A DNA stretch of 64,000 nt, from positions 248,001-312,000 of the forward strand of contig NC_015259.1 in NCBI RefSeq assembly GCF_000192745.1. Direction: 5' to 3'. This document shows positions 37,646-46,524 of the stretch, piece after piece. The notes under the pieces were generated by a model. It made no database searches. It saw only the letters and a list, made by a program, of their open reading frames with translations, and was not told where the DNA came from. Within the stretch, counting starts at the first letter, position 1; every line of letters begins with the position of its first letter. Position numbers and translations under genes: made by a program. Source of the stretch: Polymorphum gilvum SL003B-26A1. Its GTDB lineage: Bacteria > Pseudomonadota > Alphaproteobacteria > Rhizobiales > Stappiaceae.

Positions 37646-38625
37646 CAAGGTTCTCCTGTCGGGGGCTGGATGGCGGGGATGACGTGGTAGTCGCCGTCGG
37701 GGCCGAGCCCTTCGACGCGGGCGAGCTGCGCGAGGCGGCGGCCGGAACCGCGGCCGGCGAGCACGGCGACGAGATCGATCGTCTCGGCGATCAGGGCGCG
37801 CGGGACGGTGACGACGGCTTCCTGAATGAGCTGTTCGAGACGGCGCAGCGCACCGATCGCCGTGCCGGCATGGATGGTCCCGATCCCGCCGGGATGTCCG
37901 GTGCCCCAGGCCTTGAGGAGGTCGAGCGCCTCGGCGCCGCGCACCTCGCCGATGGGAATGCGGTCGGGACGCAGGCGCAGCGAGGACCGGACGAGATCGG
38001 AGAGCGTCGCCACGCCGTCCTTGGTGCGCATGGCGACGAGGTTCGGCGCTGCGCACTGAAGCTCGCGCGTGTCCTCGATGATGACGACGCGATCCGTGCC
38101 CTTCGCGACCTCGGCGAGCAGCGCGTTGGTCAGCGTGGTCTTGCCGGTCGAGGTGCCGCCGGCGACGAGGATGTTGGAGCGCGCCAGGACGGCGTTTCGC
38201 AGCACGGCCGCCTGCTCGGCGCTCATGATGCCGGAGGCGGCATAGTCGTCGAGGGTGAAGACGGCGACGGCGGGCTTGCGGATGGCGAAGGCAGGCGCGG
38301 CGACGACGGGCGGCAGCAATCCTTCGAAGCGCTCGCCGGTCTCCGGCAGCTCGGCCGAGACGCGCGGCGCGCCGGCATGCACCTCCGCGCCGACATGATG
38401 GGCGACGAGGCGCACGATGCGTTCGCCATCGGCCGCCGACAGCCGCTCTCCCGTATCGGCCAGTCCCTCGGACAGCCGGTCGATCCAGAGCCGCCCATCG
38501 GGGTTGAGCATCACCTCGACGATCGCGGGGTCCTCAAGAAACCGGGCGATCGCGGGTCCGAGCGCGGTACGGAGCATGCGTGCTCCCCGCGTCGTCGCCT
38601 CGGTCTGTTGCAAGGATCGTGCCAC
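37645..38625 (-). CDS. trbB: Conjugal transfer ATPase TrbB (VirB11-like)
   Basis: 326 residues. [20 protein letters not shown] is the Walker A (about residue 155), [10 protein letters not shown] the Asp box, and [20 protein letters not shown] the His box. This is the hexameric traffic ATPase. It is the first gene of the trb operon; a terminator lies just upstream at 38682-38702. Confidence 0.94.
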   Translation of the reverse strand: MARSLQQTEATTRGARMLRTALGPAIARFLEDPAIVEVMLNPDGRLWIDRLSEGLADTGERLSAADGERIVRLVAHHVGAEVHAGAPRVSAELPETGERFEGLLPPVVAAPAFAIRKPAVAVFTLDDYAASGIMSAEQAAVLRNAVLARSNILVAGGTSTGKTTLTNALLAEVAKGTDRVVIIEDTRELQCAAPNLVAMRTKDGVATLSDLVRSSLRLRPDRIPIGEVRGAEALDLLKAWGTGHPGGIGTIHAGTAIGALRRLEQLIQEAVVTVPRALIAETIDLVAVLAGRGSGRRLAQLARVEGLGPDGDYHVIPAIQPPTGEP

Positions 38626-38681
38626 GTCGTCCCCGTCCTGTAGCGGGCGCGCCCCATGCGCGGCCCTGGATCGGGGATGAG

Positions 38682-38702
38682 TAAAAGAGCCCGAAATCGG
38701 GC
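38682..38702 (-). terminator. Terminator between the toxin-antitoxin unit and trbB
   Basis: On the minus strand GCCCG-ATTT-CGGGC is followed by TCTTTTAC. It would end transcription from the toxin gene, so trbB should have its own promoter between 38626 and 38681. Confidence 0.6.
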
Positions 38703-38885
38703 CGATTCAACAAGTATCGGTCGTAGTAGCGCCGTGGCGTGCAAAGACAGGCGAACGGCGGAATCGCTTGCGCGCGCCGGTCTGCTTGCGGCCGGAAAAT
38801 TCCGAATCACCCGCCTGGACTTATGCTGAGTTGTTCCTGGAATGTCGGAGGAACGGCGCCGATGTCGGCGCCCGGTCTCGGTCGG

Positions 38886-39314
38886 TCAGCGGCGCACGGA
38901 GCCGCTTTTCTTGGCGCGGGCCAGTTCGAGGAAGCGTGCCCTGATTGTCGCGAAGAGACCGGGCGGGATGAAGCCGTAGCTGAACTCGCCCCGCTTGCCG
39001 GGGACCGGCGACAGGCCGCCATTGGGCCATTCGTCGATATTGTGCTCCGAGACGATCACCCAGCTCGGCTCGTCGTCTAGGCCGATGGCCTGCTTCACCT
39101 TCGCCGGAATCTCGATCCCGACGGTGTCGCCCGAAGGCGGCGTGTGGGTGATCGGCAGCAGCACGACGAAGCGGGGCCGGGCCTGCGGGTCGGTCGCGGC
39201 GGCGAGGCAAGTCGGACGGTCCTTGCCTTGCTCCTGACCGGCGGCCGCCTCATGGGTCCAGAGGTAGTCGTAACGGAGGACGAGGCCGGGCTTCGGCTCG
39301 GGAAGCGCCACCAC
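38886..39314 (-). CDS. PemK/MazF-like toxin candidate
   Basis: 142 residues from a GTG at 39314. The N-terminus GLVLRYDYLWTHEAAAG then DRPTCLAA and RFVVLLPITHTPP resemble the PemK/MazF-like growth-inhibitor families, in which the chain starts with a G-V/L-V strand and a K-x-RP-loop. It directly follows a Phd-like antitoxin (8-bp gap), the usual order. The RNase activity is inferred. Confidence 0.65.
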   Translation of the reverse strand: MVALPEPKPGLVLRYDYLWTHEAAAGQEQGKDRPTCLAAATDPQARPRFVVLLPITHTPPSGDTVGIEIPAKVKQAIGLDDEPSWVIVSEHNIDEWPNGGLSPVPGKRGEFSYGFIPPGLFATIRARFLELARAKKSGSVRR

Positions 39315-39321
39315 GTCCGCC

Positions 39322-39576
39322 TTACTTCAGCAGCTCGTCGAGCTTGGCGTGTTCCGGGTCCATCTCGGCCCGCTCCACGGCGTCGATCACGACGTCCGAG
39401 GCGTCGGCCGTGCGGTGGCTTCGCTGCGCGGCGGCGCGGAGCCAGTCGTAATGATCGGCGGACATCAGGACGAACTCACGGCGGCCGTGCCGGGTGATCT
39501 CCACGGGCTCGCGCTGCGCCTGGTGCTGGAACTCGCCGAACTTGCGCTGGAATTCGAGAGAGCCGACTGTCGGCAT
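39322..39576 (-). CDS. Phd/YefM-type antitoxin
   Basis: 84 residues from the ATG at 39576 (MPTVGSLEFQRKFGEFQHQA). The stretch REPVEITRHGRREFVLMSAD is the Phd/YefM DNA-binding core (strand, R-x-G-R, then VLMSADHYD). The acidic C-terminus (EMDPEHAKLDELLK) would neutralise the toxin. A perfect palindrome overlaps its -10 box. Confidence 0.82.
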   Translation of the reverse strand: MPTVGSLEFQRKFGEFQHQAQREPVEITRHGRREFVLMSADHYDWLRAAAQRSHRTADASDVVIDAVERAEMDPEHAKLDELLK

Positions 39577-39605
39577 GGCTGGCATCCTTTCAACTTGGTG
39601 CCCGT

Positions 39606-39634
39606 ATTATACGTATAATTCGTGCATCGTTCAA
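39606..39634 (-). promoter_or_regulatory. Promoter/operator of the toxin-antitoxin operon
   Basis: On the minus strand -35 TTGAAC (39634-39629), a 17-nt spacer and a consensus -10 TATAAT (39611-39606) lie 30 nt upstream of the antitoxin ATG. The -10 is part of the perfect palindrome ATTATACGTATAAT (39606-39619), a likely autoregulatory site for the antitoxin. Confidence 0.8.
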
Positions 39635-39642
39635 GAGCAGCA

Positions 39643-40095
39643 TCACCCCTCGCGGCCCGCTCCGCCGTCATCGCCGGGCTGGTCGATATCCTCGGAGATC
39701 TCCTGGCGGAGCTTCGGGCCTTTCACGAGCCGCTGGCCGAGCGCGGCGACGAAGGCGTCGTAGCGCTCGCCGGCCTTGGCTCGGGCGGCGGCATGGGCGG
39801 GCTCGGGCAGAGGCGGCGTTGTCGTCACCCAGAACCGGATGAAGACGGCGAGCGTCTCGACGGCGATGCCGAGATCGCGCTCCATGCGCGTCATGCGGCG
39901 GTCGAGCTGGTCGAGCCGCTTGGCGACGACGGCCTCGCGGCGCTCGGCGTCGTCGGGAGACAGGAAGGACGCGATGGCGGCTTCGGCGATCAGCGAGCGC
40001 GGCTGGTCGCGCCGCGCCGAATAGGCGACGAGCGCCTCCATGACGTCGGGATCGAGATAGACGGAGAGGCGCCGCTTCTTCGGGGTGCGGATCAT
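39643..40095 (-). CDS. CopG-like ribbon-helix-helix protein
   Basis: 150 residues from the ATG at 40095. KRRLSVYLDPDVMEALVAYS then QPRSLIAEAAIASFL is an RHH DNA-binding motif with a CopG-like spacing. A helical middle contains LDQLDRRMTRMERDLG. It lies 8 bp downstream of traG. A role in regulating transfer genes is likely but not shown. Confidence 0.8.
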   Translation of the reverse strand: MIRTPKKRRLSVYLDPDVMEALVAYSARRDQPRSLIAEAAIASFLSPDDAERREAVVAKRLDQLDRRMTRMERDLGIAVETLAVFIRFWVTTTPPLPEPAHAAARAKAGERYDAFVAALGQRLVKGPKLRQEISEDIDQPGDDGGAGREG

Positions 40096-40103
40096 GGCGG
40101 GCC

Positions 40104-42089
40104 TCACAGTTCGATGCCGTCGTTGGGATCGAGCGAGGCCTGCCGGGCGACCTGCCGCATGAGTCGTTTCATCCGGCTGTTGCGCACGGTGTCGTCCTCG
40201 CTGTCGTCGCCGGCGTCGATGACGAATTCGTTGTCGATCGGCTCCTTCTTCTCGACGGTTTTCGTGCGGCTGAGTTCGGGCTGGTGGCGGCGTTCGGAAT
40301 CGGTCGGATCGTCGTCGTCCGCGCCGACGCCGGCGATCGGGGTCAGCTCGATCTCGGGGCGCGCCGGCAGCGGCAGCTTGCTCCAGTCGTCCGGCTCGAC
40401 AGGCTCGGCCGCCATAGCCGGCGGCGGCAGGACGCGCTCCTGAAACCGGGCATCCTCGTAATATCTCGCCTTCCGCGCCCGGATCGGCGGCGTGCCCGCC
40501 ACCATGACGATCTCGTCGGCGGGCGGAAGCTGCATGATCTCGCCCGGCGTGAGCAGCGGCCGCGCGGTCTCCGAGCGCGAGACCATCAAATGTCCGAGCC
40601 AGGGCGACAGGCGATGCCCGGCATAGTTCTTCATGGCGCGCATCTCGGTCGCGGTGCCGAGCGCATCGGAGACGCGCTTCGCCGTCCTCTCGTCGTTCGT
40701 GGCGAAGGCGACGCGGACATGGCAGTTGTCGAGGATCGAATTGTTCGGCCCGTAGGCCTTCTCGATCTGGTTCAGCGACTGCGCGATCAGGAAGCTCTTG
40801 AGGCCGTAGCCGGCCATGAAGGCGAGCGCCGACTCGAAGAAATCGAGCCTTCCCAAGGCGGGGAACTCATCGAGCATGAGGAGCAGCCGATGGCGCCCCG
40901 CCTTCGTCTCCAGCTCCTCGGTCAGCCGGCGGCCGATCTGGTTGAGGATCAGGCGGATCAGCGGCTTGGTCCGGTTGATGTCGGAGGGGGGCACGACGAG
41001 GTAGAGCGTCGTCGGCCGGCGCGCGCCGACGATATCGGCGATCCGCCAGTCGCAGCGCCGCGTCACCGCGGCCACGACCGGATCGCGATAAAGCCCGAGG
41101 AACGACATGGCCGTGGAGAGCACGCCGGAGCGCTCGTTGTCGGATTTGTTGAGCAGCTCGCGGGCGGCGCTGGCGACGACTGGATGCGGACCGGCCTCGC
41201 CGAGATGCGCCGTGCGCATCATCGCGTCGAGCGTCGCCTCGATCGATCGCTTCGGGTCCGACAGGAAGGCGGCGACGCCGGCGAGCGTCTTGTCCTTCTC
41301 CGCGTAGAGGACATGCAGGATCGCGCCGACGAGCAGCGCATGGGAGGTCTTCTCCCAATGGTTCCGCTTCTCCAGCGAGCCTTCGGGGTCGACGAGAATG
41401 TCGGCGATGTTCTGGACGTCGCGGACCTCCCACTGGCCCTTGCGCACCTCGAGCAGCGGATTGTAGGCTGAGGATTGCGCGTTGGTCGGGTCGAACAGCA
41501 GCACGCGGCCGTGCCGCGAGCGGAAGCCAGCGGTCAGGGTCCAATTCTCGCCCTTGATGTCGTGGACGACGCAACTGCCTGGCCAAGTGAGCAGCGTCGG
41601 CACGACGAGCCCAACGCCCTTGCCGGATCGCGTCGGCGCGAAGCACATGACATGCTCCGGCCCGTCATGGCGCAGATAGGATCGGTCGAGACGGCCGAGT
41701 ACCACGCCGTCCGGGTCGAGCAGCCGCGCCGCCTCGATCTCGTCCGGCCGCGCCCAGCGGGCCGAGCCATAGGTGTCGACGTCACTCGCCTCGCGGGCGC
41801 GGATCACCGACATGCCGATGGCGACGGCGATGGCGATGAAGCCGCCGGACGCGGCGATGACGGCTCCCTCCATGAAGACCGATGGTGCATAGGCGTCGTA
41901 GAAATACCACCAGAGGAAGAAGGACGGCGGATAGTAGACCGGCCAGCCGGCCAGCTCGAACCAGGGCGTGCCGAGCTGCCCCTGAAAGCCGAGGCGCCAG
42001 GCCGTCCACTGCGTCGCCATCCATGTCGTGGCGATCACGATCAGGAAGACGGTGACGATCTGGCCCCAGAGGATTTTCGTGCCGGACAT
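40104..42089 (-). CDS. traG: Coupling protein TraG (VirD4-like)
   Basis: 661 residues with two N-terminal membrane helices, Walker A FAPTRSGKGVGLVVPTLL near residue 150, and Walker B LLLMLDEFPALGRLDFFES near 402. It brings the relaxase-DNA complex to the secretion channel. The acidic C-terminal tail is typical. Confidence 0.95.
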   Translation of the reverse strand: MSGTKILWGQIVTVFLIVIATTWMATQWTAWRLGFQGQLGTPWFELAGWPVYYPPSFFLWWYFYDAYAPSVFMEGAVIAASGGFIAIAVAIGMSVIRAREASDVDTYGSARWARPDEIEAARLLDPDGVVLGRLDRSYLRHDGPEHVMCFAPTRSGKGVGLVVPTLLTWPGSCVVHDIKGENWTLTAGFRSRHGRVLLFDPTNAQSSAYNPLLEVRKGQWEVRDVQNIADILVDPEGSLEKRNHWEKTSHALLVGAILHVLYAEKDKTLAGVAAFLSDPKRSIEATLDAMMRTAHLGEAGPHPVVASAARELLNKSDNERSGVLSTAMSFLGLYRDPVVAAVTRRCDWRIADIVGARRPTTLYLVVPPSDINRTKPLIRLILNQIGRRLTEELETKAGRHRLLLMLDEFPALGRLDFFESALAFMAGYGLKSFLIAQSLNQIEKAYGPNNSILDNCHVRVAFATNDERTAKRVSDALGTATEMRAMKNYAGHRLSPWLGHLMVSRSETARPLLTPGEIMQLPPADEIVMVAGTPPIRARKARYYEDARFQERVLPPPAMAAEPVEPDDWSKLPLPARPEIELTPIAGVGADDDDPTDSERRHQPELSRTKTVEKKEPIDNEFVIDAGDDSEDDTVRNSRMKRLMRQVARQASLDPNDGIEL

Positions 42090-42119
42090 GGCGAGGCTCC
42101 TTTCTTTTTGTGGTGACGG

Positions 42120-43859
42120 TCAGAGGCCGATCCCGCGCTTGCGGCCGAAAGACCAGTCGACGCCGCCGTCGCTGCGGGCGACGCCGGAGACGTGCTTGGC
42201 GAGCTGCTTTTCGAGCGATGGGGACCAAGGCACGAGCTGGAAGCCGAGACCGTCATCGATCATGGCGAAGCGGCCGGAGGCGAGCGTGAAGCGCTGGCGA
42301 TAGGTCCCGGCGACGAACTCGCCTGTGCCCGACTGGTTGAAGGCGCGCCCGGTCTGGCCGGCGATGCGATCCGCCAGCGCGTCGACCTCACGCTGGCGCA
42401 GCGTGCGCAGGAGGTTGCGGTTGAAGATCACGCTGCGGCCCTGGCGCTCGGCGAAGCCCTTTTCGATCAGGTGCTCGGCCCGACTATCGAGAGCGTCGCG
42501 CACCTCCGCGCCGAAGCCGCCCTCGGAAAGCGAGGCCGGCTCGCGGGCGATGTTCTGCCGGTCGAGCCAGGTGGCGCCCGTCGCCGTGACCTGCTTGGCG
42601 ATGTCGAGGTCGGAGCGGACGGCGAGCGCGACGCGGCGGCGGCCCTGCGCGTCGTCGAACTTGCGCAGCTCGACGATCGAACCCGGCGCGCTGTCGCCCG
42701 TCGCGTCGAGATCGGGGAACTTGATGTGATGGGTGCGGCCGTCGACGCCGTCGACCACGGCATAGGCCGTGCCCTTCAGCTCGTCGTCGAGGCCGCGCTC
42801 GACCAGCCGGCCGACGATCGGATCGTCCAGGCTCTCGGCCGCCAGCACGTAGCTCGCCGAACCGCGATCGATGCCGCGTTCGGTGAGCGCGCGGTGCATG
42901 CGCTTGATGATGTCGCCGCGCTCGCCAAGCTCGCGCAGCGTCGGCTCGGCCTTTTCGGAGATGGTCCACTGGCCGGGGCCGATCTCCTCGGCGAGGCCGA
43001 GGGCTTCGAGCTTGCGAAGCCGGCCGACCTTGAGCGGGAGATATTCGTCGGGCTGGCGGTCCGGATGCGGCGCGACGTCGATGACGCCGGTGCGGTAGCC
43101 GTCGCGCATGAGCTGGCGGTCGAGATCGGTCCAGCGCTCGGCCTCGACCTGCCGCTCCAGATTGGCGTGAATTTCGAGATCGCTGCGCAGGCCGAGGTCC
43201 TGCGTCACCAGGTCCTGGGCGCGGGCGCGCATCCCCTCCTTGATGTAGTCGCGGGCGATCACGAGGTCCTGCCCGTCATCGGTGCGGCCGCGCAGGATGA
43301 TGTGGACATGCGGGTTGTCGGTGTTCCAGTGGTCGACGCCGACCCAATCGAGCTTGGTGCCGAGGTCCTTTTCCATCTGGCTCATGAGATCGCGGGCGAA
43401 GGCCTGGAGATCGGTCATGCGCGAGGCGTCCTCGGGCGAGACGATGAAGCGGAAATGATGCCGGTCGTCCTCGCAGCGTTCGGCGAAATCCTTGGCGTCC
43501 ACCTCGCCGAGCTCCGCGCCGAACAGACGGGCCTTCTCCCCGTCGCGGGTCACGCCGTCGCGCTGGAGATATTTGAGATGGGCGCCGAGCGGCGCGGCGC
43601 GCGCCGAGTGCCGGACCACGCGGGTCTTGATGACGACGTTGCGGGACCGGCGCGTGAGCACCCGGTTGGCCTGCACGCTGGCGCGGCGGCCGCGCCCGAA
43701 CTGCGAGCGGTTGCCGGACGTGATCCGGCCGTAGCGCGAGACGCGGCCGCCGGCCTTCTGCGCGGCGGCGAGCGCCTGGGCGATGAAGGGTCTGGCGCGC
43801 TGCGCCCGCGAGGAGCGGATGCGCCCCGGACGGATGCGGAAATCGTCCTCGGCGCTCAT
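42120..43859 (-). CDS. Relaxase with DUF3363 domain (RlxS-like)
   Basis: 579 residues from the ATG at 43859 (MSAEDDFRIRPGRIRSSRAQ); an earlier in-frame codon lacks a good site. The histidine triad motif is WNTDNPHVHIILRG near residue 184, with the upstream HFRFIVSPEDA region. The C-terminal half is DUF3363. This is the MOB-type relaxase of rhizobial ICEs (RlxS in ICEMlSymR7A). A catalytic Tyr cannot be picked with certainty. The oriT candidate lies 110-175 bp upstream. Confidence 0.9.
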   Translation of the reverse strand: MSAEDDFRIRPGRIRSSRAQRARPFIAQALAAAQKAGGRVSRYGRITSGNRSQFGRGRRASVQANRVLTRRSRNVVIKTRVVRHSARAAPLGAHLKYLQRDGVTRDGEKARLFGAELGEVDAKDFAERCEDDRHHFRFIVSPEDASRMTDLQAFARDLMSQMEKDLGTKLDWVGVDHWNTDNPHVHIILRGRTDDGQDLVIARDYIKEGMRARAQDLVTQDLGLRSDLEIHANLERQVEAERWTDLDRQLMRDGYRTGVIDVAPHPDRQPDEYLPLKVGRLRKLEALGLAEEIGPGQWTISEKAEPTLRELGERGDIIKRMHRALTERGIDRGSASYVLAAESLDDPIVGRLVERGLDDELKGTAYAVVDGVDGRTHHIKFPDLDATGDSAPGSIVELRKFDDAQGRRRVALAVRSDLDIAKQVTATGATWLDRQNIAREPASLSEGGFGAEVRDALDSRAEHLIEKGFAERQGRSVIFNRNLLRTLRQREVDALADRIAGQTGRAFNQSGTGEFVAGTYRQRFTLASGRFAMIDDGLGFQLVPWSPSLEKQLAKHVSGVARSDGGVDWSFGRKRGIGL

Positions 43860-43971
43860 GGCCGAGTCCCCGCACATCGCGGCAAGTCGATGAAATCACG
43901 GCGCAAGCCGGAAATTCGCGAGGTTCGCCAGAACCGCGCACATCGCGCAGGCGGCGCGTAACCAATTGAAA

Positions 43972-44033
43972 AACCACAACCGGAATCCAGCGCACCTCGC
44001 GCCTTTTTATCTCGCCATCCTCCGGTTGTGGTT
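43972..44033. other. Candidate origin of transfer (oriT): 13-bp inverted repeat
   Basis: AACCACAACCGGA (43972-43984) and TCCGGTTGTGGTT (44021-44033) are perfect inverted repeats separated by 36 bp, in the gap between the relaxase gene and the lytic transglycosylase gene. Many oriT sites consist of such a repeat next to a relaxase gene. The spacer holds GCGC repeats and a T5 run. The nick site is unknown. Confidence 0.55.
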
Positions 44034-44103
44034 CTGCGCCTCCCCCTCCACCCCGCCGATCCCCGCCGGTTGCACGCCACGCTGACCGAGACCGCGAATA
44101 CCG

Positions 44104-44826
44104 TCATTTCGGGCCTCCAGCGCCGGAACGGGCGATGAAGAGGTCGCCGGACTGCGGCGCGACGGCAGGCTGATCGCGCGCCGGAAGGGAGGCGGGCGCA
44201 TCGGTGGGCGCGCGGGCGAACAGCGGCGAATCCCGCCATCCGCGGGGTTTCGCGCGCAGGATGTCGGCGGCTCGGATGTCGGCCTTGCCGCCGATCATCG
44301 GCAGGATGGCGGCGACATAGGCGCGTGTTTCCGCCGGCAGCGGGCGGCCCTTCGCGACGTGCTCGTCGTAGCGCGACGGCCCCGCATTGTAGGCCGCGAG
44401 CATGGCCGCGACGCTGCGGTAGCGGTCGAGCATCTCGCGCAGATAGGCCGTGCCCGCGAGAATGTTGTCGCGCGGCGAGAACGGGTCGCGGCCGAGGCCG
44501 TAGCGAAGGCGCAGTTCGGCCCAGGTGGCGGGCATGACCTGCATCAATCCGATCGCGCCGGCCGACGACACGGCGCGCATGTCGCCGGCGCTCTCAGTGC
44601 GCATCACGGCGGCGATCCATGCCGCCGGGATGCCGAAGCGCCGCGACGCCTCCGCGATATGGGCGGCATGCGGATCGGCGCTTGCCGTGCGCGCCGGCTG
44701 CACGGTCTGCGCATAAGCTGGGAGCAAAGAGGGCGCGGCGACGAACAGGCCGGAAAGAAGGAGGAGCGCGGGGCGTCGGACGGTGGAAGAACGTCCGACG
44801 CCGGCGGGATGCTGGACCGCGACCAT
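44104..44826 (-). CDS. Lytic transglycosylase (conjugation-associated)
   Basis: 240 residues with a signal peptide ending near LLPAYAQT. SLT motifs: RTESAGDMRAVSSAGAIGLM with the catalytic Glu, then QVMPATW, and AMLAAYNAGPSRYD. It opens the peptidoglycan for the mating channel. It lies adjacent to DUF736. Confidence 0.9.
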   Translation of the reverse strand: MVAVQHPAGVGRSSTVRRPALLLLSGLFVAAPSLLPAYAQTVQPARTASADPHAAHIAEASRRFGIPAAWIAAVMRTESAGDMRAVSSAGAIGLMQVMPATWAELRLRYGLGRDPFSPRDNILAGTAYLREMLDRYRSVAAMLAAYNAGPSRYDEHVAKGRPLPAETRAYVAAILPMIGGKADIRAADILRAKPRGWRDSPLFARAPTDAPASLPARDQPAVAPQSGDLFIARSGAGGPK

Positions 44827-45162
44827 TCAGTCCTCCGTCCGCTTCTTCTTCGGCGGAGTGACGTGCAGGCCCCAGGCGGTGTCGTCGTCGGGGTCGCGGA
44901 AGAGGTTGGCGCGCAGCGTGCCGCCGAAGAGCGGGCTGTAGATGTCGACGGAGACGAACTCGCCGGCGCGTTCGCCGACATGCGACCAGCCCGCGCCGAT
45001 GTCGAGGCCGTCCTCACCGCCGAGCAGCACGCGATAGGCCGGAGCGTTCTTGGTCTCCGACGGTTCGGCCGGAACGAAGGTGAGCGGCTCGTCGATACCG
45101 AGCGCGCGGAAGCGCCCTTCGAAGCCGGATTCGGTGCGAGTGAAATGGCCGATCTGCGCCAT
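44827..45162 (-). CDS. DUF736 domain protein
   Basis: 111 residues from the ATG at 45162 (MAQIGHFTRTESGFEGRFRA), preceded by GGAGA. This start and GEFVSVDIYSPLFGGTLRAN match DUF736, found almost only in conjugative elements of alphaproteobacteria. Function unknown. Confidence 0.9.
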   Translation of the reverse strand: MAQIGHFTRTESGFEGRFRALGIDEPLTFVPAEPSETKNAPAYRVLLGGEDGLDIGAGWSHVGERAGEFVSVDIYSPLFGGTLRANLFRDPDDDTAWGLHVTPPKKKRTED

Positions 45163-45209
45163 GGCTTTCGTCTCCTGTGCGTTGCGGTGAGGAAGGAAGG
45201 AGCGCGTCG

Positions 45210-45755
45210 TCACCGCGTCGGCGCGCGCCAGACGAAGCGGCCATTGCCGTCGTCGTCGGTGTAGAGAGGGACGGCGCGGCCGATCACCGCCGAGGCGGGC
45301 AGCGCGCCGAAGTAGCGGCCGTCGAGGCTGTCGCGGACTTGCCAGTTCATGAGGAAAAGCTCGCCCTGGCCGATCACGCGGCAGCCCTGCCAGGCGGGGA
45401 GATCGCGGCCCATGCGGTCGCGCTCCAGCGCTTCGCCCATCTCGATCGCGTCGACCGTGATGGTGCGCCCGCTGCGGCAGACCGTTTGTCCCGGCAGGCC
45501 GAGCACGCGCTTCAGGAGTGGCACGCCGCGGCCGACATAGCCGCGCGCGACCATGAAGTGGGCGAGCGGCTCGGGCGGCAGCACGGCGACGAGATCGGGG
45601 ATCTCAAGCGCATCGGCGGGCTCGACCGTGTAGAAGCCGACCGGCGCGCTCGCGGTGGCGTTCCAGATCAGCCTTGTCGGCGTCGGGACGATCGCTGCGG
45701 CGACGGCGCCCGTCGCCGCGAGGCACGTCGCCAGGACGTAGCCGAGGCGCGTCAC
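45210..45755 (-). CDS. traF: Conjugal signal peptidase TraF (S26 family)
   Basis: 181 residues. An N-terminal membrane helix is followed by WNATASAPVGFYTVEPADAL, the catalytic-Ser region, and LLKRVLGLPGQTVCRSG with the Lys region. TraF-type peptidases process and often cyclise the TrbC pilin. It overlaps DUF2840 by ATGA. Confidence 0.92.
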   Translation of the reverse strand: MTRLGYVLATCLAATGAVAAAIVPTPTRLIWNATASAPVGFYTVEPADALEIPDLVAVLPPEPLAHFMVARGYVGRGVPLLKRVLGLPGQTVCRSGRTITVDAIEMGEALERDRMGRDLPAWQGCRVIGQGELFLMNWQVRDSLDGRYFGALPASAVIGRAVPLYTDDDGNGRFVWRAPTR

Positions 45756-46270
45756 GGCGCGGTCCTCCGGCGCAGGAGGAACGCCTTGTGCTGGATGGCG
45801 GTGTAAGCGCGCGGCTCAAGACCGGCGGTGAGCCGGTTGTGGACGTGCCGCCAGTGGTCGGGCGAAACCTCGGCGGGATCGATGCCCTGCGCCTCGATCG
45901 CGTCGACGATCCGCAGCACGCGCTCGACCTTCGGCCAGCCGTCGATCTTGAGCAGGATGTCGCCGCCGGGGCGGACGAAGGGGAGCGTCTGGAACGGCTC
46001 GCCCCGGTCAATGGCGCGAACGATGTCGACGCGCGAGATGATCGTGCCGTGCTCGTTCGCGGCCCAGCGGACGAGGCAGAAGATCGTGCCGGGCGCGAAG
46101 CCGACGAGCCTGCGGCGGCGATCGAGCTTCTGCTCGTAGCTCTCGCGGCCAAACCTGATCCAGTTCTCGATCCGCTTCTCGATCCAGGTGAGTTCGACGA
46201 GCGTGGTGAAGGGCGCGGGCCCGTCCGGCAGCGGACGGCCGCGCATGCGGAACGCCGCATTGCCGGTCAT
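45752..46270 (-). CDS. DUF2840 domain protein
   Basis: 172 residues. LVELTWIEKRIENWIRFGRE and HRRVHNRLTAGLEPRAYTAI-like HVHNRLTAGLEPRAYTAIQH match DUF2840. Always near traF in these elements; function unknown. Coupled to both neighbours by 4-bp overlaps. Confidence 0.88.
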   Translation of the reverse strand: MTGNAAFRMRGRPLPDGPAPFTTLVELTWIEKRIENWIRFGRESYEQKLDRRRRLVGFAPGTIFCLVRWAANEHGTIISRVDIVRAIDRGEPFQTLPFVRPGGDILLKIDGWPKVERVLRIVDAIEAQGIDPAEVSPDHWRHVHNRLTAGLEPRAYTAIQHKAFLLRRRTAP

Positions 46271-46524
46271 GGCGTGTCTCCTTGGCGGTCGGGGAATTCG
46301 CGTTCGAGCAACTCGCGCAGCATGTCGGACGCGGTGACGCCGCGCCGGAACGCCGCTATCTTGATGCGGCCGCGCAGCTCGGGCGTGATGTCGATGGTGA
46401 GGCGCGCGGTGAAGGCGGCGGATGCCGCGCTGGGCCGCGCGGGCGGCGTCTCGGCGGCCTTGATCCAGCCTTCGGCGTCGCCCGGCCGCGCCGCGAAGCC
46501 GCGCTTTTCCGCGCGCGCCGTCAT
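46267..46524 (-). CDS. Ribbon-helix-helix protein
   Basis: 85 residues. FTARLTIDITPELRGRIKIA then GVTASDMLRELLEREFPDR is an RHH motif. It overlaps the next genes by 4 bp on both sides, so it is part of the parA-methyltransferase-traF unit. Possibly a ParG-like partner of ParA. Confidence 0.75.
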   Translation of the reverse strand: MTARAEKRGFAARPGDAEGWIKAAETPPARPSAASAAFTARLTIDITPELRGRIKIAAFRRGVTASDMLRELLEREFPDRQGDTP

